From positions 1 to 64,000 of the forward strand of contig NZ_JAIKLE010000011.1 in assembly GCF_022267315.1 (NCBI RefSeq): a stretch of DNA of 64,000 nucleotides. The letters run 5' to 3'. The stretch comes from Maribellus maritimus (lineage in GTDB: Bacteria; Bacteroidota; Bacteroidia; Bacteroidales; Prolixibacteraceae). The stretch's first letter is position 1. Each line of letters starts with the position of its first letter. Positions 46,374 to 55,098 of this stretch are shown here, piece after piece. The notes beneath the pieces were generated by a model that saw nothing but the letters and a program-made list of their open reading frames with translations, searched no databases and had not been told where the DNA came from. A program made the position numbers and the translations under genes.

Positions 46374-48725
46374 TTATTCATACCGCAATGCTTCCACCGG
46401 GTTTCTGGTTGCTGCCCGCCAGCTTTGCCAACTTACAGTTAACAATGCGATTCCCAATGCCAGCAAGCCGGACAATGCAAAAATCCACCAACTTAAAGTA
46501 GTTTTGTAAGCAAAGTTTTCGAGCCATTTTTGCATAACGAAATATGAAACTGGGGTGGCAACAATGAAAGCAATTACAACCCATTTGATAAAGTCTTTAT
46601 TCAGCATTGTTATAACTTCGGAGATTTTAGCGCCATTCACCTTGCGTATCCCAATTTCTTTAATCCTTCTTTCCGAAGAAAAGATGGCAAGCCCTAAAAT
46701 TCCGATACAAGAGATTACAATGGCAAGGATGGCAAAAAATCCGATGGTTTTGGCAAATCGTTCTTCCGACCTGTACATAGAGTCGAACCATTGATCATAA
46801 AACTGGTATTTAAAAGGATAATTCGGCAGCAAATTCTGCCAGGTTTTTTTAATCGAATTCATAGCCTGGGCAATGTTGTTGCCTTCCAGTCTTACATTAA
46901 TGGCCGACGGTCTGAACCCGGGGGTTACCATAACGCAAAGCGGCCCGATTGTTTCATGCATCGAACTGTAGTGGAAATCTTTCACCACACCGATGATATC
47001 GAAGCCGCCATAATTATTAAATCGTTTATTTTCAAGATTGTCAAATTCGAAATAGTTATATGCTGCTTCATTTAAATAACAAACTTTACCATAGTCGCCG
47101 GGTTGCAGTTCTCTTCCCTTAATTATTTCTAACCCGAATGTTTTAATAAATGCGGTATCGACCAATAAACAGGGAACACTCATATTTTTGTCGGTATTTT
47201 CCATATTTGATCCCATCCGTATATTAATATTTCCGGGGACTCCGTTTGAGCTTGTCATACTTTTAATAAATGGAGATTTTTGTAATTCACTCTGCAAAAG
47301 CATCGCTTTCTGCACGTCATTTTCCTGGACCCATGGGACATCAACCCTTACCAGTTGTTCTTCAGTAAAACCCGGATTTTTATGTTTTACATAGCTAATT
47401 TGCCGGTAAACAACCATAACACAAAAGATGAGGACAATTGAAATGGTAAATTGAAAAATAGTAAGTGAATTCCTGAAAACAGATTTATTTTTTAATGTAC
47501 TTACAGAACCGCTTAATATTTTTACAGGATTAATTCCACTTAGCGCTACTGCCGGTCCACTTCCGCTGACAACGCCGATTATAACGGAGAAAAATACCAG
47601 TATTAAATTGTAGGGGAATTTAAAAAGAAGGTTAAAATCGACGGATGTATCGAATACTGATTGGTAAAATGGCAATAAAACCCGGAGAAAAATAATGGCA
47701 AGCAGGAAGGCAAAAACTGAGACGATTACCGATTCAAACATAAAGTGTAAAAGGATATTTCTGCGAAATGCCCCGATTGCCTTTTTTACACCCGTGTCTT
47801 TGTTTCTTTTGTTTTGCTGGGCAATGGTCAGGTTAACGTAATTTATGATAGCGAGTGTAAGAATTATAATAGCAATTGCACCCAGTAGCCTCATTAAGCC
47901 AATATTTCCCCTTTTGGTTGCGCTTCCGGTAGTCGAATCAAACAGATACATATTTTTCAATGCAAGAAAATCGACCTCTTTTAAATAAGGGTCAAGAATA
48001 TGGCTGTTAGAATTAATTTTTGAAACCAGGTTTTCGCGGTTGGTGTTTTTGTTCAGTTGCAAATAAATACGGAAAGGCCAGCGATAAGTACTTAAATCAT
48101 CACCATCGCCAATCCAGCTCGAAAATTTAAAGCTTTTGTTTTCGGCATTTACCAAAATTTCAGCAGAAATACTCGAATTCTCAGGGAAGTCGTCAATAAT
48201 ACCACTTATTGTAAGTGGAATACGGTTTTCATACATAATTTCTTTGCCCAAAGCACTTTCTGTTCCGAAAAGTGATTTTGCCGTACTTTGGGTTATTATT
48301 GCTGAAGTTAATGTGGAAAATGGTTTTTCCCGGTTGCCGGCGATAAACGGGATGGTAAACACATTAAAAAAATTGTTATCAACCGACATGATATTATCGA
48401 TGTATGAGGCCTGCTTATTAACCTGCACGGCAATAGGATGGTTCAAAATCTGGACCAGGCATCCGTTTTCAATCTCCGGATAATTTTGTAGCAAAATGTC
48501 TTTCACCCTGTAATCGATTGAACTTGTGTTATCTTCAGTATCGATTAAACGCACAATTTGCCGGGCATTTTCATGGTATCTGTCGTATGAATATTCTTTT
48601 ACCAGGAAAAGGGCAATGGCCAGGCAGATGGAGATTCCAAAGGCAAACCCGCTGATATTAATTACAGAGAATTTTTTATTTTTCCACAGGTTTCTCAATG
48701 CAGATTTTAAATAATATGTGAACAT
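46374..48725 (-). CDS. FtsX/MacB-type ABC permease 4 of the array
   Basis: A 783-residue paralogue. The first coupling helix reads NKDTGVKKAIGAFRRNILL, a more diverged version than in permease 3, and the second reads KEIGIRKVNGAKISEV. Periplasmic domains are distinct (EDNTSSIDYRVKDILLQNYPEIENGCLVQIL). The C-terminal module is the shared one. It lies 22 bp after permease 5. Confidence 0.86.
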   Translation of the reverse strand: MFTYYLKSALRNLWKNKKFSVINISGFAFGISICLAIALFLVKEYSYDRYHENARQIVRLIDTEDNTSSIDYRVKDILLQNYPEIENGCLVQILNHPIAVQVNKQASYIDNIMSVDNNFFNVFTIPFIAGNREKPFSTLTSAIITQSTAKSLFGTESALGKEIMYENRIPLTISGIIDDFPENSSISAEILVNAENKSFKFSSWIGDGDDLSTYRWPFRIYLQLNKNTNRENLVSKINSNSHILDPYLKEVDFLALKNMYLFDSTTGSATKRGNIGLMRLLGAIAIIILTLAIINYVNLTIAQQNKRNKDTGVKKAIGAFRRNILLHFMFESVIVSVFAFLLAIIFLRVLLPFYQSVFDTSVDFNLLFKFPYNLILVFFSVIIGVVSGSGPAVALSGINPVKILSGSVSTLKNKSVFRNSLTIFQFTISIVLIFCVMVVYRQISYVKHKNPGFTEEQLVRVDVPWVQENDVQKAMLLQSELQKSPFIKSMTSSNGVPGNINIRMGSNMENTDKNMSVPCLLVDTAFIKTFGLEIIKGRELQPGDYGKVCYLNEAAYNYFEFDNLENKRFNNYGGFDIIGVVKDFHYSSMHETIGPLCVMVTPGFRPSAINVRLEGNNIAQAMNSIKKTWQNLLPNYPFKYQFYDQWFDSMYRSEERFAKTIGFFAILAIVISCIGILGLAIFSSERRIKEIGIRKVNGAKISEVITMLNKDFIKWVVIAFIVATPVSYFVMQKWLENFAYKTTLSWWIFALSGLLALGIALLTVSWQSWRAATRNPVEALRYE

Positions 48726-48747
48726 GATTTTATTTTTAAATTAGTTA

Positions 48748-51081
48748 CTATTCATATCTCAGCGCTTCTACCGGGTTTCGCGTTGCTGCCCGCCAGCTCT
48801 GCCAACTCACCGTTAACAATGCAATTCCCAATGCCATCACTCCGGCCAGCGCAAAAATCCACCAGCTTAAAGTGGTTTTGTAAGCAAAATTTTCAAGCCA
48901 TTTTTGCATTATACCCCAGGCAACCGGAGTAGCGACAACAAATGCAATAAGTACCCAACGAATAAATCCTTTGTTTAGCAATGATATCACTTCGCTTACT
49001 TTTGCTCCATTTACTTTTCTGATTCCAATTTCCTTGGTCCGGTTAATAATAAAATGTGATGCCAGGCCATAAAGCCCCAGACAAGAGATCAAAATTGCCA
49101 CAAGGGTTAGCCAGGAAAATACGGTCATATCTTTTTCATTTTGCCGGTACAATCCGGCCATATGCTGATCCATAAACCGGAACTCAAAGGGTTCATCAGG
49201 AAATAAATTCTCCCATTTTTTCTGAATTACCTTGACGTTCTTGAGTTCCGCTCTTAAAAAAACATAGGAAGGTTGCCCTTCAAGTAGCTCAAATTTTAAA
49301 GGTTCAATGGGGTTATTTAGTGCATCAAAATGAAAATCCTTAACTACTCCAATTATCTTTTGTGGAGGAGTTTCATCCAATATTTTCCCAACCGGATTAC
49401 TCCACCCCATAGCTTTTACATATGCCTGGTTGATAATAACAGATTTATCCTTATCATTGGAATTAGTTCGTGAAAAATTACGGCCTTCAACCATTTCAAT
49501 GCCAAACAAATCAATATAATTCTCATCAATTTGTGGTTGATTCAATACAAACTGTACATCATCACCATTGTCGTCTTTAACCGCCATAATTGCTTTCATC
49601 CAGTTGGAAGTTGATCCAAGATTGGTTCCACCTCCTCCAAATGCCATCGATTTCACCTCAGGCAATGCCGAAAACTCCTGTCGTATAACTTCCTTCCCCG
49701 GAAATTTTTCAGGTTCAGGAGGAATTGAAACGGCCATAAGCTGCTCTTTGTTAAACCCAAGCTCTGCATTCTTCATAAACCGAATCTGGCTCCATATCAT
49801 AAATAATCCGGCAATCATAACAATGGCAACCGCATTTTGAAAAGTAACCAGTGTTTTACAGAATAAACCAAATCCTTGTTTTTTAACGGAGGAGACTTTG
49901 GTGGTTTTAAATGCAGGATACAAACCTACCATTACACCAAAAGCAACAAAAAAACCAACGATTGGAATAGCTATCCTAATAACAGAAGACAGATCGAAAT
50001 TTTTCTCAAACAATTGATTAAACATCGGGAAAAGCAAAGAAGCCAGTCCGATTGAAATAACAGCCGCAAAAAAAACGTTCAGAACCGATTCGCTGATGAT
50101 ATGATAATAAATCCATCTTTTTCCACATCCGATGGTTTTACGAATGTTAAATTCATGTTCCCTCTTTTCCAGTTGTGCCAACGTCAGATTATTGTAATTG
50201 ATTCCGGCAATAATGAGTATTAATAAAGCAACCACAGAAAAGGCGTAAACGGTTGTTTTGTTTCCTTTAAGCGAATCAGCAAGTAAAGAATTATCAAAAT
50301 GAATACTTTGCAGCGGCTGCAGATGATGAACCAATTTAAAACCACCAATTTCTTTTAAGAGATCAGCATATTTTTCATCTGTTAATTTTTCTATTTTACG
50401 TTTTAGCCCGGTAACATTAGCACTTGTCATTTTAAAGTAGACAAAGTACTCGCCCCAGTCAACAAGTTCGCCGATACCGTCAAAATCCGAAGGGATAAGA
50501 GCAGAAAACCGCAGGTCGGTATTCGTGGGTAAATCTTTTATTACACCGGTAATCTGGTAGTCTTTTTTGTCGATGGTAATTTTCTGCCCCAATGGAGATA
50601 AATCACCCAAAATATTTTTGGCAAGTTTTTCTGTTAAAACAATTGTATTGGGTGATTTTAAAAATTCAGACGGATTTCCCATTAATGCAGGATAGGCAAA
50701 TAGCTTAAAAATGGAAGGCGTAGCAGCTCTTACATTAATATTTTTATATTCATTTTCTCCAAATTTAAGCGTGGCACCTCCTTCCGTCTCAACGCAGGTA
50801 AAATCTTCAATTTCCGGGCAACTGTTTTTTAGTATTTGGGCAAAAGGAGGATTTGCCAATGCCATGTCAGTGGTTTGTCCGGAGGGTGAAGTTAACGAAG
50901 TTGTAAGCCGGAAAATCCGGTTGGCATCAGGATGATAATTGTCATACGTAACTTCATTTTCAACATAAAGTGAAACAAAAATAAAGATTATCATAGCTAC
51001 CGACAGGCCAACCAAGTTCAGGAAAAAATCAAGTTTATTTTTCCTGACAACACGTAAAATATTATTTATGAATGTATTCAT
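48748..51081 (-). CDS. FtsX/MacB-type ABC permease 5 of the array
   Basis: A 777-residue paralogue. The first coupling helix (EHEFNIRKTIGCGKRWIYY) lacks the usual Glu-Ile/Val-Gly pattern, whereas the second (KEIGIRKVNGAKVSEV) is intact. The end of the protein is the shared block. A 96-bp gap separates it from permease 6 and contains a short stub of a permease end and a hairpin. Confidence 0.85.
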   Translation of the reverse strand: MNTFINNILRVVRKNKLDFFLNLVGLSVAMIIFIFVSLYVENEVTYDNYHPDANRIFRLTTSLTSPSGQTTDMALANPPFAQILKNSCPEIEDFTCVETEGGATLKFGENEYKNINVRAATPSIFKLFAYPALMGNPSEFLKSPNTIVLTEKLAKNILGDLSPLGQKITIDKKDYQITGVIKDLPTNTDLRFSALIPSDFDGIGELVDWGEYFVYFKMTSANVTGLKRKIEKLTDEKYADLLKEIGGFKLVHHLQPLQSIHFDNSLLADSLKGNKTTVYAFSVVALLILIIAGINYNNLTLAQLEKREHEFNIRKTIGCGKRWIYYHIISESVLNVFFAAVISIGLASLLFPMFNQLFEKNFDLSSVIRIAIPIVGFFVAFGVMVGLYPAFKTTKVSSVKKQGFGLFCKTLVTFQNAVAIVMIAGLFMIWSQIRFMKNAELGFNKEQLMAVSIPPEPEKFPGKEVIRQEFSALPEVKSMAFGGGGTNLGSTSNWMKAIMAVKDDNGDDVQFVLNQPQIDENYIDLFGIEMVEGRNFSRTNSNDKDKSVIINQAYVKAMGWSNPVGKILDETPPQKIIGVVKDFHFDALNNPIEPLKFELLEGQPSYVFLRAELKNVKVIQKKWENLFPDEPFEFRFMDQHMAGLYRQNEKDMTVFSWLTLVAILISCLGLYGLASHFIINRTKEIGIRKVNGAKVSEVISLLNKGFIRWVLIAFVVATPVAWGIMQKWLENFAYKTTLSWWIFALAGVMALGIALLTVSWQSWRAATRNPVEALRYE

Positions 51082-51131
51082 CTCCAGATATTTATTTTAT
51101 AATTATACTTTAAACTTCAATACTCAAGTCC

Positions 51132-51153
51132 TACTCATAACGTAGTGCCTCTA
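51132..51153 (-). pseudogene. 22-bp stub of a permease 3' end
   Basis: Read on the minus strand this is a decayed copy of the last codons E-A-L-R-Y-E-stop found in every permease of the array. It lies 24 bp beyond the real stop of permease 6, as if a gene end had been duplicated or left after a deletion. Confidence 0.4.
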
Positions 51154-51186
51154 TCCCGAGCAATCGGGATTTCAGCCTTACTCATA
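51143..51186 (-). repeat. intercistronic hairpin element after permease 6
   Basis: On the minus strand ATCCCGA and TCGGGAT form a 7-bp stem (51152-51170) with a 4-base loop just after the permease 6 stop. A closely related stretch follows permease 2 at 41556-41597. It lacks a T run and may act in mRNA processing rather than termination. Confidence 0.45.
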
Positions 51187-53559
51187 GCGTAAGGCTTCAA
51201 CCGGGTTTCTCGTGGCAGCCCGCCAGCTTTGCCAGCTCACAGTTAACAAAGCAATTCCCAACGCCAGCAAACCGGCAAGTGCAAATATCCACCAACTCAA
51301 ACTCGTCTTGAAGGCAAAGTTTTCGAGCCACTTATTCATGGCGTAATATGCAATTGGCGTAGCAATAATAAATGCAATTATTACCCACTTTACAAAATCT
51401 ATATTGAGCAAAGCCAATACCTCTGAAATGCTGGCGCCGTTTACTTTACGGATACCTACCTCTTTGGTGCGGCGTTGTACTGAAAATGCAATATGAGAAA
51501 ACAACCCGAAGCATGAAAGCAAAACTGCAACAAGACAAAAGGCAGCGATAATTTTTGAAAGGCGTTCTTCTCCCCCGTACATGGCATCAAATTTATCGGC
51601 AACGGTAAACAACTCAAAGGGTTTTCCTCCTGATATTTCCCCCCATTCACTTTTGATAATCGGTAACGCTTTTGCCTCGTATCCCGGCTTCACGCGAAAG
51701 ACCATGTATTCAGGATAAGCATTTTTCTTATACCTGTAAATCATTGGTGGAATTGCCTGTGCCAGTGAATTTATATTTATATCTTTCAAAACACCAATAA
51801 CCGGCACTTTATAATCCTTTGAAAAAATGGCCAATTGTTTGTTTTCTATCGACTTCCATCCCAGTTTCTTTTTTAAAGTTTCATTAATTAAAATGCCCTC
51901 TGCGTCTGAGGCCAGTTCTTTAGAAAAATTGCGTCCTTCTACCACTGGTTGTTCCATCACACCCGCATAGTTCTCATCTATCCCAACAGATATGGTCGTA
52001 TAAGAGTTAAAATTTTCAGGGTTAAATACAGTGAACCCGTTTTTGTAAACTGTTCCGGGAATGGCTTCTGTAGCTGCAATACCTTTAATGCCATTTTGAA
52101 TTCCCCGCTTTTGTATTTCCTGCTCCAGTATCGGTGCTTTCTCTTTAATATTATTAGTTTCCCCGTTTAGCTGACTTATATTAACTGCAATCAGTCCATT
52201 TTTATTGAACCCCAAATCATGGTTTTTCATAAACGAAATTTGCTTAAAAACAAACAGCGAGGCTATAATAAGCATTGTAGCAATTGAAAGCTGCGCTACA
52301 ACCAATGATTTACGAAATACGTTTCCTGATGGATTGTATCCCTTTTTTCCTGACAGTAATTCTACAGGTCTTGGACGGGAAATTACCATAGCCGGATACA
52401 AACCGGACAATAACCCTGAAATGAGTATGATTCCCAACAGAATAAACCAGACGGATGGATTGGAAAATAAATCGTAACCTTTCATTAATGCCAGCTTTTG
52501 AAAGGGGGGAATGAGAAGCCTGGTTAATAATAATGCTATTCCCATTGCAACAACCGTTTTAAAAAAAGTTACGATAAGAAATTCTGTTGCCAGACTCCGA
52601 TGCGATGCTCCCAACACCTTGTATATTCCGGTTTCTTTTACATTCTTCTCTGTTTGACTAATAGACAGATTGACAAAATTGATACAGGCAATAACAATTA
52701 TAAATCCAGCTATAACACCCAATACCCAAATCAGAACAAATGAAACCGGAGTCGATATCGGATTTTCAATATCTGTACGAAAATGAGAGCCTTTTAAGGG
52801 AATAAGTTGAAAATCATAACGCCCGTCAATATATGGTGCTTTATGTCTTTCAAGAATGGTATTTATTTTTTGTTCCATATCTTCTTCTTGTCCCGTGTTT
52901 TTCATTTTGGCAAGAATGTGATAGCCTCCCCACCACCATAATTCTTGCCAGTTGGCTTGATTCATCGATTCCCAGGGAAGATACATTTCGAAATCAAAAT
53001 CGCTGTTTACCGCAGGATTTTGAATTATCCCCTCAACTGTAAAAATCTTCTCTCCTCCATAATTTTCAACTGTAAACATTTTGCCCATTGGATTTTCCTG
53101 CCCAAACAATTTTTGCGCACACGCCCGGGTAAGTACCGAACTTCCTGGTTCAGACAAAACTGTTTCTGAACCAACCAAAAGTTTTGTCCCTAACACATCA
53201 AAAATATTAGCATCGGCAACAGCAGCCCTGATACTAAACTTGGTCTCGCCACTGGTAACCGGATAGGAATAAGATGATAGCGCGGCAATCTCGCCAACCC
53301 CGGGATAATCATCACGGATTGCCTGTGCCAAAGGCAAAGGAGTGCCAAACGACAAACTTCCGTTGTTCCTGTCCTTTTCAACAACACGGTAAATTTTTTC
53401 TTTTTCAGGAATGTGATTATCAAAGGAAAGATGATATTGCAGATACAAAATTATCAACAAACTCATTGCCATACCAATAGATAAACCGGCAATATTTAGC
53501 AAGCCATATCCTCCTTCTTTTTTGAAAGAATGTTTTAAATGCTTAAAAATATTCATCAT
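51178..53559 (-). CDS. FtsX/MacB-type ABC permease 6, first gene of the array
   Basis: A 793-residue paralogue and the most upstream intact member. The first coupling helix reads VKETGIYKVLGASHRSLATEF and the second KEVGIRKVNGASISEV. The N-terminus LLNIAGLSIGMAMSLLIILYLQYHLSFDNH is a typical first helix. Two ATG codons in tandem (53559, 53556) can both serve as start. The promoter of the operon should lie upstream of here, but none was clearly seen; a permease stub occupies 53590-53733. Confidence 0.86.
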   Translation of the reverse strand: MMNIFKHLKHSFKKEGGYGLLNIAGLSIGMAMSLLIILYLQYHLSFDNHIPEKEKIYRVVEKDRNNGSLSFGTPLPLAQAIRDDYPGVGEIAALSSYSYPVTSGETKFSIRAAVADANIFDVLGTKLLVGSETVLSEPGSSVLTRACAQKLFGQENPMGKMFTVENYGGEKIFTVEGIIQNPAVNSDFDFEMYLPWESMNQANWQELWWWGGYHILAKMKNTGQEEDMEQKINTILERHKAPYIDGRYDFQLIPLKGSHFRTDIENPISTPVSFVLIWVLGVIAGFIIVIACINFVNLSISQTEKNVKETGIYKVLGASHRSLATEFLIVTFFKTVVAMGIALLLTRLLIPPFQKLALMKGYDLFSNPSVWFILLGIILISGLLSGLYPAMVISRPRPVELLSGKKGYNPSGNVFRKSLVVAQLSIATMLIIASLFVFKQISFMKNHDLGFNKNGLIAVNISQLNGETNNIKEKAPILEQEIQKRGIQNGIKGIAATEAIPGTVYKNGFTVFNPENFNSYTTISVGIDENYAGVMEQPVVEGRNFSKELASDAEGILINETLKKKLGWKSIENKQLAIFSKDYKVPVIGVLKDININSLAQAIPPMIYRYKKNAYPEYMVFRVKPGYEAKALPIIKSEWGEISGGKPFELFTVADKFDAMYGGEERLSKIIAAFCLVAVLLSCFGLFSHIAFSVQRRTKEVGIRKVNGASISEVLALLNIDFVKWVIIAFIIATPIAYYAMNKWLENFAFKTSLSWWIFALAGLLALGIALLTVSWQSWRAATRNPVEALRYE

Positions 53560-53589
53560 GGTTATAAAAGATTTTATTCCCTTAAAAAT

Positions 53590-53733
53590 TACTCATATCT
53601 GAGTGCTTCAACCGGGTTCCTTGTTGCAGCCCGCCAACTTTGCCAGCTAACGGTTAGTAATGCAATACCAAGTGACATCACTCCGGCAAGTAAAAATCCA
53701 CCAGCTTAAATTGGTTTTGCAAGCAAAATATTA
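53590..53733 (-). pseudogene. 3' remnant of a seventh permease gene
   Basis: On the minus strand the sequence encodes the shared ending (LSWWIF, then LAGVMSLGIALLTVSWQSW and RAATRNPVEALRYE) but with 2 bases lost after WWIF, which shifts the frame, and no upstream body. It is a truncated relative of the six intact permeases and lies immediately upstream of permease 6. Confidence 0.75.
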
Positions 53734-53863
53734 GATCCTTTTTCATAACTATCTATGTAACACCCAAAACATTAATATTTTATCAATAAAAATGCCTTTT
53801 TACTAAACTACTGAATAACAAAATCTTATAAAACCATTAATATGAACAAGTGTCAACTTATTT

Positions 53864-53876
53864 TACACCTGGTGTA
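53864..53876. promoter_or_regulatory. 13-bp palindrome in the gap before the array
   Basis: TACACC and GGTGTA flank a single T, in the 376-bp gap (53734-54110) between the permease remnant and the HU-like gene. It could be an operator for either divergent unit. Nothing else was recognised in this gap. Confidence 0.3.
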
Positions 53877-54110
53877 TGATTTTTAGTCAGGTTATAAATC
53901 ATCAGACATTGAAAAATAAATAATATTTTGTGAGGCTACTGATTATATGTTAAAACCAATCATTTAGGAAAAACTTAGAATTTGACAAAAACACTTTAGT
54001 TCAATCAATTAATTCTAAAATAAGTTGAACAAAGTTTTTTAACTTTACTGACCTATACAAATGCCCCTACCTTGGGTTATTGACAAATAAAAAAATTAAA
54101 ATACAGAATT

Positions 54111-54401
54111 ATGACTAAAGCTGATATCATAAATAAGATAGCCTCCGAAACCGATATTGAGAAATCACAGATAAGTAAAACCATTGAGGCGTTTATGGAT
54201 ATCGCAAAAGATTCTCTGGTAAAAGGCGAAAATATCTATTTAAGAGGATTTGGAACATTTGAAATTAAGAAGCGCGCAGAAAAGAAAGCAAGGAACATTT
54301 CAAAAAATATTACGATGGTAATTCCGCCCCACAATATTCCTTTTTTTAACCCCAGTAGGCAATTCATCGAAAAAGTAAAAAGCAGTAACAAATTAAATTG
54401 A
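54111..54401 (+). CDS. HU/IHF family DNA-binding protein
   Basis: HU-type proteins bend and compact DNA as dimers. The 96-residue product has the N-terminal helices MTKADIINKIASETDIEKSQISKTIEAFMDIAKDSL, the arm motif YLRGFGTFEIKKRAEKKARNIS and the DNA-intercalating tip IPPHNIPFFNPSRQF. In a mobile element such a protein may help the integrase assemble or silence the cargo. A 443-bp gap with a permease scar follows. Confidence 0.9.
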   Translation: MTKADIINKIASETDIEKSQISKTIEAFMDIAKDSLVKGENIYLRGFGTFEIKKRAEKKARNISKNITMVIPPHNIPFFNPSRQFIEKVKSSNKLN

Positions 54402-54570
54402 TCTTACTTTTAAAAATAATCTGCAATCATTAATTAACATATATTTCGAATGCCCTTTGTTCCGTAGATTTTTTTCTCCAAAATTGAAGGAAATCTTAAG
54501 TGTAAAGACAATTAATTTTATTACAGAAATATGCTTTTTTGTTCCCTTTTTAGCTTTTAAGTTTGTTTAT

Positions 54571-54616
54571 ACAGCAAAGGTTCAACAGAATTTCTCGTAG
54601 CAGCCCACCAGCTTTT
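54571..54616 (-). pseudogene. 46-bp scar of another permease 3' end
   Basis: This stretch matches the ends of the permease genes over the codons for W-R-A-A-T-R-N-P-V-E-A (for example the block TTTCTCGTAGCAGCCC) with several substitutions. It sits 850 bp upstream of the main remnant, beyond the HU-like gene, and implies that the array once extended further. Confidence 0.5.
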
Positions 54617-54746
54617 ACGTAGCTTCAAAACTCTTTCATATTCCTTTTAAGAAGAATAACTAAAATATTGACGGAGTTTTTTTATTGTATCAAACAAAAA
54701 TGTTATAAAAGTATTATACGAAAATCAGGAATTGAAGGGCATTCAC

Positions 54747-54773
54747 CCCTTTCACAAAATATCAACATTTTCG
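54747..54773 (+). repeat. 27-bp imperfect direct repeat, left copy
   Basis: CCCTTTCACAAAATA, two changes, then ACATTTTCG matches 58667-58693 at about 25 of 27 positions. The two copies enclose the AlbA_2 genes and the DUF3843-like gene. Confidence 0.55.
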
Positions 54774-54845
54774 AAAGCCCGCCAATATCAATACTCAATC
54801 TTCTTTTGAAGATGTTGATTTAATAACGATATTTGTGACAGAATT

Positions 54846-55007
54846 ATGGTTAAATTAAAAGAAACACTTCTACGTCCGAAAGGGAGACGATTAGAGTTCA
54901 AGGCGACAATGCCGACCAATGCTGAATTGGCCAAAACTATTGTTAATTTCGTCAATATTCAGGAGATGCGATCGACATTTCTTGAAAGAATCTTTATTTT
55001 TAAGTAA
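54846..55007 (+). pseudogene. truncated AlbA_2 gene
   Basis: A 53-residue frame begins like AlbA_2 proteins (KETLLRPKGRRLEFKATMP, then NAELAKTIVNFVN) but leaves the family pattern where AGG...IGI should follow and soon stops. The rest of the gene is missing. An intact but different AlbA_2 gene starts 91 bp downstream. Confidence 0.6.
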
Positions 55008-55098
55008 AATTCTTAATTTTCTAAATCTTCTTAGGGATTAAGCTTAAAAGGCTTTACAGAATATAATTGAACCCAGAGTAGAAAAGAAAACAGAACTC

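Noticed and set aside
39088-53559. Recent gene conversion among permease 3' ends
   Set aside because: The shared ends differ at many synonymous positions, which argues for protein-level conservation; left open for computation.
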